Shown: piece by piece, positions 55,281 to 64,000 of the stretch
Position numbering within the stretch: position 1 is the stretch's first letter
Layout: each line of letters starts with the position of its first letter
From: Omphiscola glabra
Lineage: Eukaryota > Mollusca > Gastropoda > Lymnaeidae
Reading direction: 5' to 3'
Assembly: GCA_964017045.1 (NCBI GenBank)
Contig: OZ024808.1
Span: forward strand, 1,699,666 to 1,763,665
DNA: 64,000 bases
Made by a program: the position numbers and the translations under genes
Notes under the pieces: generated by a model
The model's input: the letters and a program-made list of their open reading frames with translations, nothing else
Databases searched by the model: none
Told to the model about the DNA's origin: nothing

Positions 55281-58200
55281 CAGTGGCCCAGCTAACAGTG
55301 GCCCAGCTAACAGTGACCCAGCTAACAGTGGCCCAGCTAACAGCGGCCCAGCTAACAGCGGCCCAGCTAACAGCGGCCCAGCTAACAGCGGCCCAGCTAA
55401 CAGCGACCCAGCTAACAGTGGCCCAGCTAACAGTGGCCCAGCTAACAGGGGCCCAGCTAACAGTGGCCCAGCTAACAGTGGCCCAGGTAACAGTGGCCCA
55501 GTTAACAGTGGCCCAGCTAACAGTGGCCCAGCTAACAGTGACCCAGCTAACAGTGGCCCAGTTAACAGTGGCCCAGCTAACAGTGGCCCAGCTAACAGTG
55601 GCCCAGCTAACAGTGGCCCAGCTAACAGCGGCCCAGCTAACAGCGGCCCAGCTAACAGCGGCCCAGCTAACAGCGGCCCAGCTAACAGTGGCCCAGCTAA
55701 CAGTGGCCCAGCTAACAGTGGCCAAGCTAACAGTGGCCCAGCTAACAGTGGCCCAGCTAACAGTGGCCCAGCTAACAGTGGCCCAGCTAACAGTGGCCCA
55801 GCTAACAGTGGCCCAGCTAACAGTGGCCCAGCTAACAAAGACCCAGCTAACAGTGGCCCAGCTAACAGTGACCCAGCTAACAGTGGCCCAGCTAACAGTG
55901 GCCCAGCTAACAGTGGCCCAGCTAACAGTGGCCCAGCTAACAGTGGCCCAGCTAACAGTGGCCCAGCTAACAGTGGCCCAGCTAACAGTGGCCCAGCTAA
56001 CAGTGGCCCAGCTAACAGTGGCCCAGCTAACAGTGGCCCAGCTAACAGTGGCCCAGCTAACAGTGGCCCAGCTAACAGTGGCCCAGCTAACAGTGGCCCA
56101 GCTAACAGTGGCCCAGCTAACAGTGGCCCAGCTAACAGTGGCCCAGCTAACAGGGGCCCAGCTAACAGTGGCCCAGCTAACAGTGGCCCAGGTAACAGTG
56201 GCCCAGCTAACAGTGACCCAGCTAACAGTGGCCCAGCTAACAGTGGCCCAGCTAACAGTGGCCCAGCTAACAGTGGCCCAGCTAACAGTGGCCCAGCTAA
56301 CAGCGGCCCAGCTAACAGCGGCCCAGCTAACAGCGGCCCAGCTAACAGTGGCCCAGCTAACAGTGGCCCAGCTAACAGTGGCCCAGCTAACAGTGGCCCA
56401 GCTAACAGTGGCCCAGCTAACAGTGGCCCAGCTAACAGTGGCCCAGCTAACAGTGGCCCAGCTAACAGTGGCCCAGCTAACAGTGGCCCAGCTAACAGTG
56501 GCCCAGCTAACAGTGGCCCAGCTAACAGTGGCCCAGCTAACAGTGGCCCAGCTAACAGTGGCCCAGCTAACAGTGACCCAGCTAACAGTGGCCCAGCTAA
56601 CAGTGGCCCAGCTAACAGTGGCCCAGCTAACAGTGGCCCAGCTAACAGTGGCCCAGCTAACAGTGGCCCAGCTAACAGTGGCCCAGCTAACAGTGGTCCA
56701 GCTAACAGTGGCCCAGCTAACAGTGGCCCAGCTAACAGTGGCCCAGCTAACAGTGGCCCAGCTAACAGTGGCCAAGCTAACAGTGGCCCAGCTAACAGTG
56801 GCCCAGCTAACAGTGGCCCAGCTAACAGTGGCCCAGCTAACAGTGGCCCAGCTAACAGTGGCCAAGCTAACAGTGGCCCAGCTAACAGTGGCCCAGCTAA
56901 CAGTGGCCCAGCTAACAGTGGCCCAGCTAACAGTGGCCCAGCTAACAGTGGCCCAGCTAACAGTGGCCCAGCTAACAGTGGCCCAGCTAACAGTGGCCCA
57001 GCTAACAGTGGCCCAGCTAACAGTGGCCCAGCTAACAGTGGCCCAGCTAACAGTGGCCCAGCTAACAGTGGCCCAGCTAACAGTGGCCCAGCTAACAGTG
57101 GCCCAGCTAACAGTGGCCCAGCTAACAGTGGCCCAGCTAACAGTGGCCCAGCTAACAGTGGCCCAGCTAACAGTGGCCCAGCTAACAGTGGCCCAGCTAA
57201 CAGTGGCCCAGCTAACAGTGGCCCAGCTAACAGTGGCCCAGCTAACAGTGGCCCAGTTAACAGTGGCCCAGCTAACAGTGGCCAAGCTAACAGTGGCCCA
57301 GATAACAGTGGCCCAGCTAACAGTGGCCCAGCTAACAGTGACCCAGCTAACAATAGCGCAGCTAACAGTGGCCCAGCTAACAGTGGCCCAGCTAACAGTG
57401 GCCCAGTTAACAGTGGCCCAGCTAACAGTGGCCCAGCTAACAGTGGCCCAGCTAACAGTGGCCCGGCTAACAGTGGCCCAGTTAACAGTGGCCCAGCTAA
57501 TAGTGGCCCAGTTAACAGTGGTCCAGCTAACAATAGCGCAGCTAACAGTGGCCCAGCTAACAGTGACCCAGCTAACAGTGGCCCAGCTAACAGTGACCCA
57601 GCTAACAGTGGCCCAGCTAACAGTGGCCCAGCTAACAGTGGCCCAGCTAACAGTGGCCCAGCTAACAGTGGCCCAGCTAACAGTGGCCCAGCTAACAGTG
57701 GCCCAGCTAACAGTGGCCCAGCTAACAGTGGCCCAGCTAACAGTGGCCCAGCTAACAGTGGCCCAGCTAACAGTGGCCCAGCTAACAGTGGCCCAGCTAA
57801 CAGTGGCCCAGCTAACAGTGGCCCAGCTAACAGTGGCCAAGCTAACAGTGGCCCAGCTAACAGTGGCCCAGCTAACAGTGGCCCAGCTAACAGTGGCCCA
57901 GCTAACAGTGGCCCAGCTAACAGTGGCCCAGCTAACAGTGGCCCAGCTAACAGTGGCCCAGTTAACAGTGGCCCAGCTAACAGTGGCCCAGCTAACAGTG
58001 GCCCAGCTAACAGTGGCCCAGCTAACAGTGGCCCAGCTAACAGTGGCCCAGCTAACAGTGGCCCAGCTAACAGTGGCCCAGCTAACAGTGGCCCAGCTAA
58101 CAGTGGCCCAGCTAACAGTGGCCCAGTTAACAGTGGCCCAGCTAACAGTGGCCCAGCTAACAGTGGCCCAGCTAACAGTGGCCCAGCTAACAGTGGCCCA

Positions 58201-58491
58201 GCTAACAGTGACCCAGCTAACAATAGCGCAGCTAACAGTGGCCCAGCTAACAGTGGCCCAGCTAACAGTGACCCAGCTAACAATAGCGCAGCTAACAGTG
58301 GCCCAGCTAACAGTGGCCCAGCTAACAGTGGCCCAGTTAACAGTGGCCCAGCTAACAGTGGCCCAGCTAACAGTGGCCCAGCTAACAGTGGCCCGGCTAA
58401 CAGTGGCCCAGTTAACAGTGGCCCAGCTAATAGTGGCCCAGTTAACAGTGGTCCAGCTAACAATAGCGCAGCTAACAGTGGCCCAGCTAAC
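55281..58491. repeat. 15-bp satellite, 3.2 kb
   Basis: About 214 copies of GCCCAGCTAACAGTG. Variants (GACCCAG, CAGCGG, CAGGGG, GTTAAC, GCCAAG, AATAGCGCA) mark higher-order structure: the series GCCCGGCTAA to AATAGCGCA recurs 930 bp apart (57461 and 58391), that is 62 units. Fifteen is divisible by three, so both strands hold frames over 1000 codons (AQLTV, LLAGP, TVSWA). These are artefacts. The array abuts the 18-bp array directly. Confidence 0.97.
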
Positions 58492-59726
58492 ACCCACATC
58501 TACTCTCAGACCCACATCTACTCTCATACCCACATCTACTCTCAGACCCACATCTACTCTCAGACCCACATCTACTCTCAGACCCACATCTACTCTCAGA
58601 CCCACATCTACTCTCAGACCCACATCTACTCTCAGACCCACATCTACTCTCAGACCCACATCTACTCTCAGACCCACATCTACTCTCAGACCCACATCTA
58701 CTCTCAGACCCACATCTACTCTCAGACCCACATCTACTCTCAGACCCACATCTACTCTCAGACCCACATCTACTCTCAGACCCACATCTACTCTCAGACC
58801 CACATCTACTCTCAGACCCACATCTACTCTCAGACCCACATCTACTCTCAGACCCACATCTACTCTCAGACCCACATCTACTCTCAGACCCACATCTACT
58901 CTCAGACCCACATCTACTCTCAGACCCACATCTACTCTCAGACCCACATCTACTCTCAGACCCACATCTACTCTCAGACCCACATCTACTCTCAGACCCA
59001 CATCTACTCTCAGACCCACATCTACTCTCAGACCCACATCTACTCTCAGACCCACATCTACTCTCAGACCCACATCTACTCTCAGACCCACATCTACTCT
59101 CAGACCCACATCTACTCTCAGACCCACATCTACTCTCAGACCCACATCTACTCTCAGACCCACATCTACTCTCAGACCCACATCTACTCTCAGACCCACA
59201 TCTACTCTCAGACCCACATCTACTCTCAGACCCACATCTACTCTCAGACCCACATCTACTCTCAGACCCACATCTACTCTCAGACCCACATCTACTCTCA
59301 GACCCACATCTACTCTCAGACCCACATCTACTCTCAGACCCACATCTACTCTCAGACCCACATCTACTCTCAGACCCACATCTACTCTCAGACCCACATC
59401 TACTCTCAGACCCACATCTACTCTCAGACCCACATCTACTCTCAGACCCACATCTACTCTCAGACCCACATCTACTCTCAGACCCACATCTACTCTCAGA
59501 CCCACATCTACTCTCAGACCCACATCTACTCTCAGACCCACATCTACTCTCAGACCCACATCTACTCTCAGACCCACATCTACTCTCAGACCCACATCTA
59601 CTCTCAGACCCACATCTACTCTCAGACCCACATCTACTCTCAGACCCACATCTACTCTCAGACCCACATCTACTCTCAGACCCACATCTACTCTCAGACC
59701 CACATCTACTCTCAGACCCACATCTA
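58492..59726. repeat. 18-bp satellite, nearly identical copies
   Basis: About 68 copies of ACCCACATCTACTCTCAG with only one obvious substitution (CTCTCATACC near 58528). Much more homogeneous than the neighbouring 15-bp array, so younger or recently homogenised. Frames reading RPTSTL, VDVGLR or SRCGSE are artefacts. Confidence 0.97.
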
Positions 59727-59834
59727 ACTTCAAAAACAAACAATTAACACCCATATAACATACCACACACCAACTTTCATAAATCAAATCCTCAATTTCA
59801 CCCTAAAAAATCTCCGCTTTTACACCCCCCCTTT

Positions 59835-60045
59835 TTTCCCACACCTAACCCCCACTTTTACACACCTAACCCCCACTTTCAACTTTCACACACCTAACCC
59901 CCACTTTCACACACCTAACCCCCACTTTCACACACCTAACCCCCACTTTCACACACCTAACCCCCACTTTCAACTTTCACACACCTAACCCTCACTTTCA
60001 ACTTTCACACACCTAACCCCCACTTTCACACACCTAACCCCCACT
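59835..60045. repeat. ~21-bp C-rich minisatellite
   Basis: About ten copies of CACACACCTAACCCCCACTT plus TCA, some with an extra ACTTTCA. Confidence 0.92.
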
Positions 60046-60240
60046 GTTCCCCTAATGCCCCCTAATATCCCTTACTGTCCCCTTAATGTTCCTTCTAATG
60101 TCCACTAATGTCCCCCCAAGGTTCCTCCTAATGCCCCCAAATGCCACCTAAAGTTCCTCATAATGTTCCTCTAATGTTCCCCTAATTTACCTCCTAATGT
60201 CCCCCTAACGGTCCCCTAATGTTCCCCTAATGTCTCCCTA
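60046..60240. repeat. Degenerate CCCCTAATGTT repeat
   Basis: Irregular runs of CCCCTAATGTTCC and CCTCCTAATG. A cryptic simple sequence. Confidence 0.8.
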
Positions 60241-60274
60241 ATATTTGACGTGTCCAAACTCTTGATCTCATCAT

Positions 60275-60395
60275 CAGTGGCGTTGGAAAGGTGGATTCTA
60301 GGGGGCAGGCAACCCCGGGAGACACCGTTTTTTCATTCTCTGATGGAGGGGCGGCCAGCTGCAGACGGGGCGGTGCTACGCTTACTTCGCCACTG
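60275..60395. mobile_element. Short CAGTGGCG-ended element
   Basis: Ends CAGTGGCGTTGG and ACTTCGCCACTG are inverted, and the GC-rich interior lacks a frame. Related to the ends of the MITE at 18020. Target duplication not clear. Confidence 0.55.
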
Positions 60396-60809
60396 CTCCT
60401 GGTTTTAATATCTGTTTGTCCCGACGCCCCCACCAAAGACTGCGCTGAGTCCCACCTTTGAAGTGGGTCACATAACATTCATCCGGTCTTTCCATTGACA
60501 ACGTATTTCTATACCAGTTATGTTAACGGAAAGACATAATTGCCCAATTTAAAAAATACAAAACAAGAAAGAAAGAAAAATGTTTTGTTGCCTAATCAAT
60601 AACCGTCGACAGAAACACAGGTGTGATTGTGTGGTTGTGTGGTTGCGTGGTATTGGGCTCCTCAAACCAACAAAGCACACCAGCTGACAACCCAGAAGTG
60701 CCTGGGATATGACGAGCGCGTTAAGTAGCGTGGGAACTTCTGTCGAGAGGCGTGCTTGATACGTCTGTACAACAAGGGTTCTCAAGCTTTGACCCACCCG
60801 ACCAACCAC
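60396..60809. other. Unassigned spacer
   Basis: No gene supported. The minus-strand frame covering this stretch (60549-60980) is the shadow of the coding fragment that follows. Confidence 0.4.
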
Positions 60810-60863
60810 GGCGTGGGGCTTCGGATTATGGACAACAAGTTTGCCTTCCACAGAAGCCTCCAC
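60810..60863 (+). pseudogene. Fragment of the 428-aa glycosyltransferase-like gene
   Basis: The plus strand reads GVGLRIMDNKFAFHRSLH, against GVGLRIMDNKFAFHSSLH at residues 179-196 of the protein at 52915-54201. Nucleotides agree at about nine in ten positions over 54 bases. Identity fades on both sides and a TAG follows 27 bases downstream. It is inverted relative to the full gene and 7 kb away, so it is either a decayed paralogue or a captured filler fragment. Confidence 0.8.
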
Positions 60864-61001
60864 ACACACAAACAGGTGACCCGCTAGTTGTGGCTTGAGA
60901 ACCACAGGGCGTAGTTTAAGGACGTGCGGATGCTGTTTTTCTTCAGAGATATACTTGGAAGAACTCTTGTTACACAACAAAAACTACTTTATAGAAAGGT
61001 C

Positions 61002-61425
61002 TCCTTACATGAACTCATAAGGTCGACATACATGAACTCGTAAGGTCGCCCTACATGAACTGCTAAGGTCGACCTACATTAACTGTAAGGTCGACCTACA
61101 TTAACTGGTAAGGTCGCCCTACATGAACTGCTAAGGTCGACCTACATTAACTGGTAAGGTCGCCCTACATGAACTCGTAAGGTCGACCTACATGAACTGT
61201 TAAGGTCCCCCAACATGAACTGCTAAGGTCGACCTACATGAACTGCTAAGGTCGACCTACATGAACTCATAAGGTCCCGCTACATGAACTCATAAGGTCC
61301 CGCTACATGAACCGGTAAGGTCGACCTACATGAACTCATAAGGTCCCGCTACATGAACTCATAAGGTCGCCCTACATGAACTGCTAAGGTCGACATGCAT
61401 GAACTGCTAAGGTCGACCTACCCAT
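61002..61425. repeat. ~23-bp minisatellite
   Basis: About 18 irregular copies of CTACATGAACTCATAAGGTC plus GAC, with CTGCTAAGG and CCCGCTAC variants. Confidence 0.92.
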
Positions 61426-61479
61426 TCAAAAGCTTGAGACCAGCTGTATAAATCAGTCAAGAAATCGACCGTTGAAAGA

Positions 61480-61640
61480 CGTGGATACTTGAACAGCTTC
61501 GGTTCGAGTCTCAGACACAGACTGGGGTGATTGGGGTGAACACAAAGGCCAGGGGTCCCAGGGGTTATAGAAATATAGGCTAGCCCTACACAGCCGGTGG
61601 TAAAACTACAGTTGGCAACCAGGGACTCTCATTGTGTGTA
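61480..61640 (+). repeat. SINE-like fragment with B-box
   Basis: GGTTCGAGTCTCAGACAC near 61500 matches a Pol III B box, and GTTGGCAACCAGGGACTCTC follows. No A box is seen upstream at the right distance. Possibly a decayed tRNA-derived SINE. Confidence 0.3.
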
Positions 61641-61869
61641 GTCAATTGGGGGGGGGGGGGGGGGGACATCTTTGAGTAAATCCCCTAACCCACTTTTTCA
61701 ATTAAACTGAACAGATCTATTCACCTCCACCCCACCAACCGCACACACAGACTAGACCAGAGGCCCCCCTCCCCTCACAATTTCCTTTTTGCCATTTTCA
61801 AACAACTGATTGTGTAACTGGTCCAAGTTCTAACAGAGCTGCTTTTTGTCTTGGTACCAACATCACCCC

Positions 61870-62115
61870 CATGTTGGACCCGGACACGCAGTGCCGTCAT
61901 TCGCACCCGGGTACCATTATACTCGATGCTAATCGGATGTCATTTGTGGTAGTTTATTTTAGTTAAAATGAAGAATTAAGTTAACAAACGTATAGTCCAT
62001 TCAATTATCTTTCATGTGATGCCTCATTTGGTCTTACAAACCCAACAATAATATTTTAAATCGTTTTTTAATACCAACCTCTCAATTCTGGTACCCGTGT
62101 ACCAATAGCCACTTC
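61870..62115. repeat. Dispersed repeat R1, copy 4
   Basis: GTTTATTTTAGTTAAAATGA, AACAAACGTATAGT, TTATCTTTCATGTGATGCC and GGTACCCGTGTACCAATAG match the copy at 4060-4315. Confidence 0.7.
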
Positions 62116-62139
62116 GAATAAAAAAAAAGGGGGGGGGCA

Positions 62140-62396
62140 GGCTACGCTGGGCAGGACACTTGGAGAGAATGCCAAATGACAGAGGAGTGAAGAGGGTACA
62201 TCACCAAAACCCCAGAGGAAAACGGCTCAAGGGCAGGCCTAGGATTAGATGGATGGATGCTGTGGAAAAAGATCCACAAGAACTGGGAATCCAAGCATGG
62301 AAAAGAAAAGCATCAGTTAGGTCTGAGTGGAAGGAAGTAGTGAGGCAGGCCAAAGCCCTACATGGGCTGCAGTTGGCTGTAGTGCCACAGGGATGA
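62140..62396 (+). pseudogene. LINE ORF2 C-terminal relic
   Basis: The frame reads LRWAGHLERMPNDRGVKRV, then GKRLKGRPRIRWMDAVEKD, then ASVRSEWKEVVRQAKAL, and ends TGA at 62394-62396. R-W-x-G-H-x-x-R-M and G-R-P-x-x-R-W are the usual C-terminal signature after the reverse transcriptase of non-LTR retrotransposons. Only the last 80 or so residues remain, consistent with 5' truncation. A T-rich tract follows. Confidence 0.85.
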
Positions 62397-62443
62397 GGAT
62401 AACTAATAGATTGTTTGTCTTTTTTCTCTCTTTTTTTTTTTTT

Positions 62444-62571
62444 GTAACTGTAAATTTTTGGAAAACCTACTTAATTAAGTTTTATATTAAATCCAAAATT
62501 ATAATTATTTTACTAACATACTAATAAATTTTGGATTTAATTTAGTAGGTTTTCCCAAAATTTACAGTTAC
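62444..62571. repeat. Inverted repeat, hairpin-forming
   Basis: Left arm GTAACTGTAAATTTTTGGAA...ATTAAATCCAAAATT (62444-62500) and right arm AATTTTGGATTTAAT...TTTACAGTTAC (62527-62571) are complementary, apart from about 12 extra bases in the left arm and a 26-nt loop. Possibly a small MITE just 3' of the LINE tail. Confidence 0.85.
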
Positions 62572-62883
62572 GAAATATGAGAAAAAAATCTTTGTTTTGT
62601 GAAAAAAGAGTCTATATTTTTTTACGGATATTTAAGACAGGTCATTTTTAAATATAAATTGTACATGACTGTACAAAAAAGAATAATAAATGAGATATTT
62701 ACAAAAGACGTCATATATTTATTAGTATGTGATTTATCTGAGGGGAAGTGAGACAGCATGAATTTCTAAACAAATGCAGTAACTTAAAATGTTTTTTGGG
62801 AATTTCTAACTATTATAACCTCCTTCATTCAAATGGCTAAATAAAGAAAGTTTGGTGACTTTTGTAAGACTCTTTGATTTACT

Positions 62884-62910
62884 CCCCCCCCCCCCCCCCC
62901 CCCCCCCCCC
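62884..62910. repeat. Poly-C run of 27
   Basis: Uninterrupted C homopolymer followed within ten bases by an A run. Length is likely unreliable in any assembly. Confidence 0.9.
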
Positions 62911-62947
62911 GCAAACCAAAAAAAAAAAAAAAACGACACATATGGGC

Positions 62948-63284
62948 CAGTGGTCGGAAAATTCATTAGTCAAAGTGGTCGGCAAACTCATTGATCAAAG
63001 TGGTCGGCAAGCTCATTAGTCAAAGTTGTCGGAAAACTCATTAGTCAAAGTGGTCGGCAAACTCATTAGTCAAAGTTGTCGGCAAACTCATTAGTCAAAG
63101 TGGTCGGTAAACTCATTGATCAAAGTGGTCGGCGAGCTCATTAGTCAAAGTGGTCGGCAAACTCATTAGTCAAAAGAGCAAAACGTCAGCAGCAGGGCAA
63201 TTAACAAAAATTTAAGTGCAAAATTTCTTTTCCAGATCGCTGACCGGCCGAGCAGCACTCAGGTCGCTAAAGAGCCGACCACTG
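62948..63284. mobile_element. hAT-like element with amplified terminus
   Basis: Ends CAGTGGTCGG and CCGACCACTG are exact inverted repeats. The left 200 bp is about nine copies of a 25-bp unit, AGTGGTCGGCAAACTCATTA plus GTCAA, which is the terminal repeat plus its neighbour. The right part (AGAGC, CAGCAGCAGGGCAATTA, GACCGGCCGAG) matches 18201-18340, where only one terminal unit exists. No target duplication is evident. Confidence 0.8.
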
Positions 63285-63483
63285 AGAAGTAAAACTTGTT
63301 GACGACAGTTATTCCCCTTTACGACGTATCTATCGCATTTACGTGATTCGCATTTATCATATTAATTCTGGAATCTACCGATATTATCGTAGGTCAAAAT
63401 TGTGGAAACATGCTGTCCACTGACTTTTAAATCAAATGAAATTACCAAAATCTTTTCATATTCATTAATAATATGTTAGCAGG

Positions 63484-63907
63484 ATGCACTGAGTAAATAT
63501 ACTAACTATACACCGGCACTGAGTACATATCCTAATTATACACCGGCACTGAGTACGTATCCTAACTATACACCGGCACTGAGTACATAAACTAACTATA
63601 CACCGGCACTGAGTACATAAACTAACTATACACCGGCACTGAGTACATTAACTAACTATACACCGGCACTGAGTACATATACTAGCTATACACCGGCACT
63701 GAGTACATAAACTAACTATACACCGGCACTGAGTACATAAACTAACTATACACCGGCACTGAGTACATATACTAGCTATACACCGGCACTGAGTAAATAT
63801 ACTATAACTATACACCGGCACTGAGTAAATATACTAACTATACACCGGCACTGAGTAAATATACTAACTATACACCGGCACTGAGTACACAATATACTAA
63901 CTATACA
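63484..63907. repeat. 30-bp minisatellite
   Basis: About 14 copies of ACTAACTATACACCGGCACT plus GAGTACATAT. It ends about 90 bp before the right window edge. Confidence 0.95.
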
Positions 63908-64000
63908 CAGAGACTGTTAAAATGATCTTACTGGATCATTACCATAAAGATATATGCTATTTCTAAGAGTTAGTCTAACATACATGTCATCGACCGGTCC

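Noticed and set aside
55267..59787. Open frames of 1000-1500 codons on both strands
   Set aside because: They consist wholly of 15-bp and 18-bp repeats, whose lengths are divisible by three and whose units lack stops in those frames. No unique sequence, splice context or signal supports translation.
60549..60980. Minus-strand frame of 143 codons
   Set aside because: It is the antisense of the inverted glycosyltransferase fragment plus flanking sequence; the conserved residues read on the plus strand.

Overview
The window reads as animal nuclear DNA: AT-rich and gene-poor, with spliced genes whose introns are flanked by GT/AG sites, hAT-type miniature transposons with 8-bp target duplications, a pogo/Tigger relic and LINE 3' ends. 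A mollusc, perhaps a gastropod, is my best guess from the repeat style. That is inference; no ribosomal or mitochondrial marker is present. No bacterial, phage or CRISPR feature is supported.

About a third of the 64 kb is tandem repeat. I count more than 30 different minisatellite families with units of 13-59 bp. The largest are a 52-bp array (10.8-13.6 kb), a 22-bp array (18.6-19.6 kb), a 27-bp array (32.8-33.8 kb), a 50-bp array (46.5-47.8 kb), a 35-bp array (49.6-51.6 kb) and a 15-bp array abutting an 18-bp array (55.3-59.7 kb). Most long open frames are artefacts of units divisible by three. Several arrays appear to derive from ends or internal parts of transposon-like repeats.

Real or probable genes are few. 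(1) Gene A, minus strand, 9.41-8.13 kb: two exons, about 191 aa, with an acidic tail; its intron is almost entirely a 30-bp satellite. (2) Gene B, plus strand, 28.43-30.13 kb: two coding exons, 130 aa, followed by an array carrying about a dozen poly(A) signals. A and B are diverged paralogues with the same intron phase and a shared motif series, and I recognise no named family for them. (3) Candidate gene C, minus strand, 40.8-34.8 kb: several exon-like blocks, possibly a third distant relative. (4) A GC-rich, intronless type II membrane protein of 428 aa at 54.2-52.9 kb that resembles a Golgi glycosyltransferase (fucosyltransferase-like). A 54-bp fragment of the same coding sequence lies on the opposite strand at 60.8 kb. 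(5) A possible 5' exon at 52.6-52.8 kb.

Layout: 0-7.3 kb minisatellites and MITEs; 7.4-9.5 kb a hAT MITE and gene A; 9.6-13.6 kb arrays; 13.6-18.3 kb LINE relic, two copies of a dispersed repeat, MITEs; 18.6-19.6 kb array; 19.7-26 kb AT-rich sequence with MITEs; 26.4-30.7 kb LTR-like promoter and gene B; 31-34.7 kb MITEs, array, LTR-like sequence; 34.8-41.3 kb candidate gene C with a Tigger relic inside it; 41.3-52.6 kb intergenic and arrays; 52.6-54.8 kb glycosyltransferase-like gene; 55-64 kb giant arrays, LINE tail, hAT-like element. I see no pathway linking the genes.
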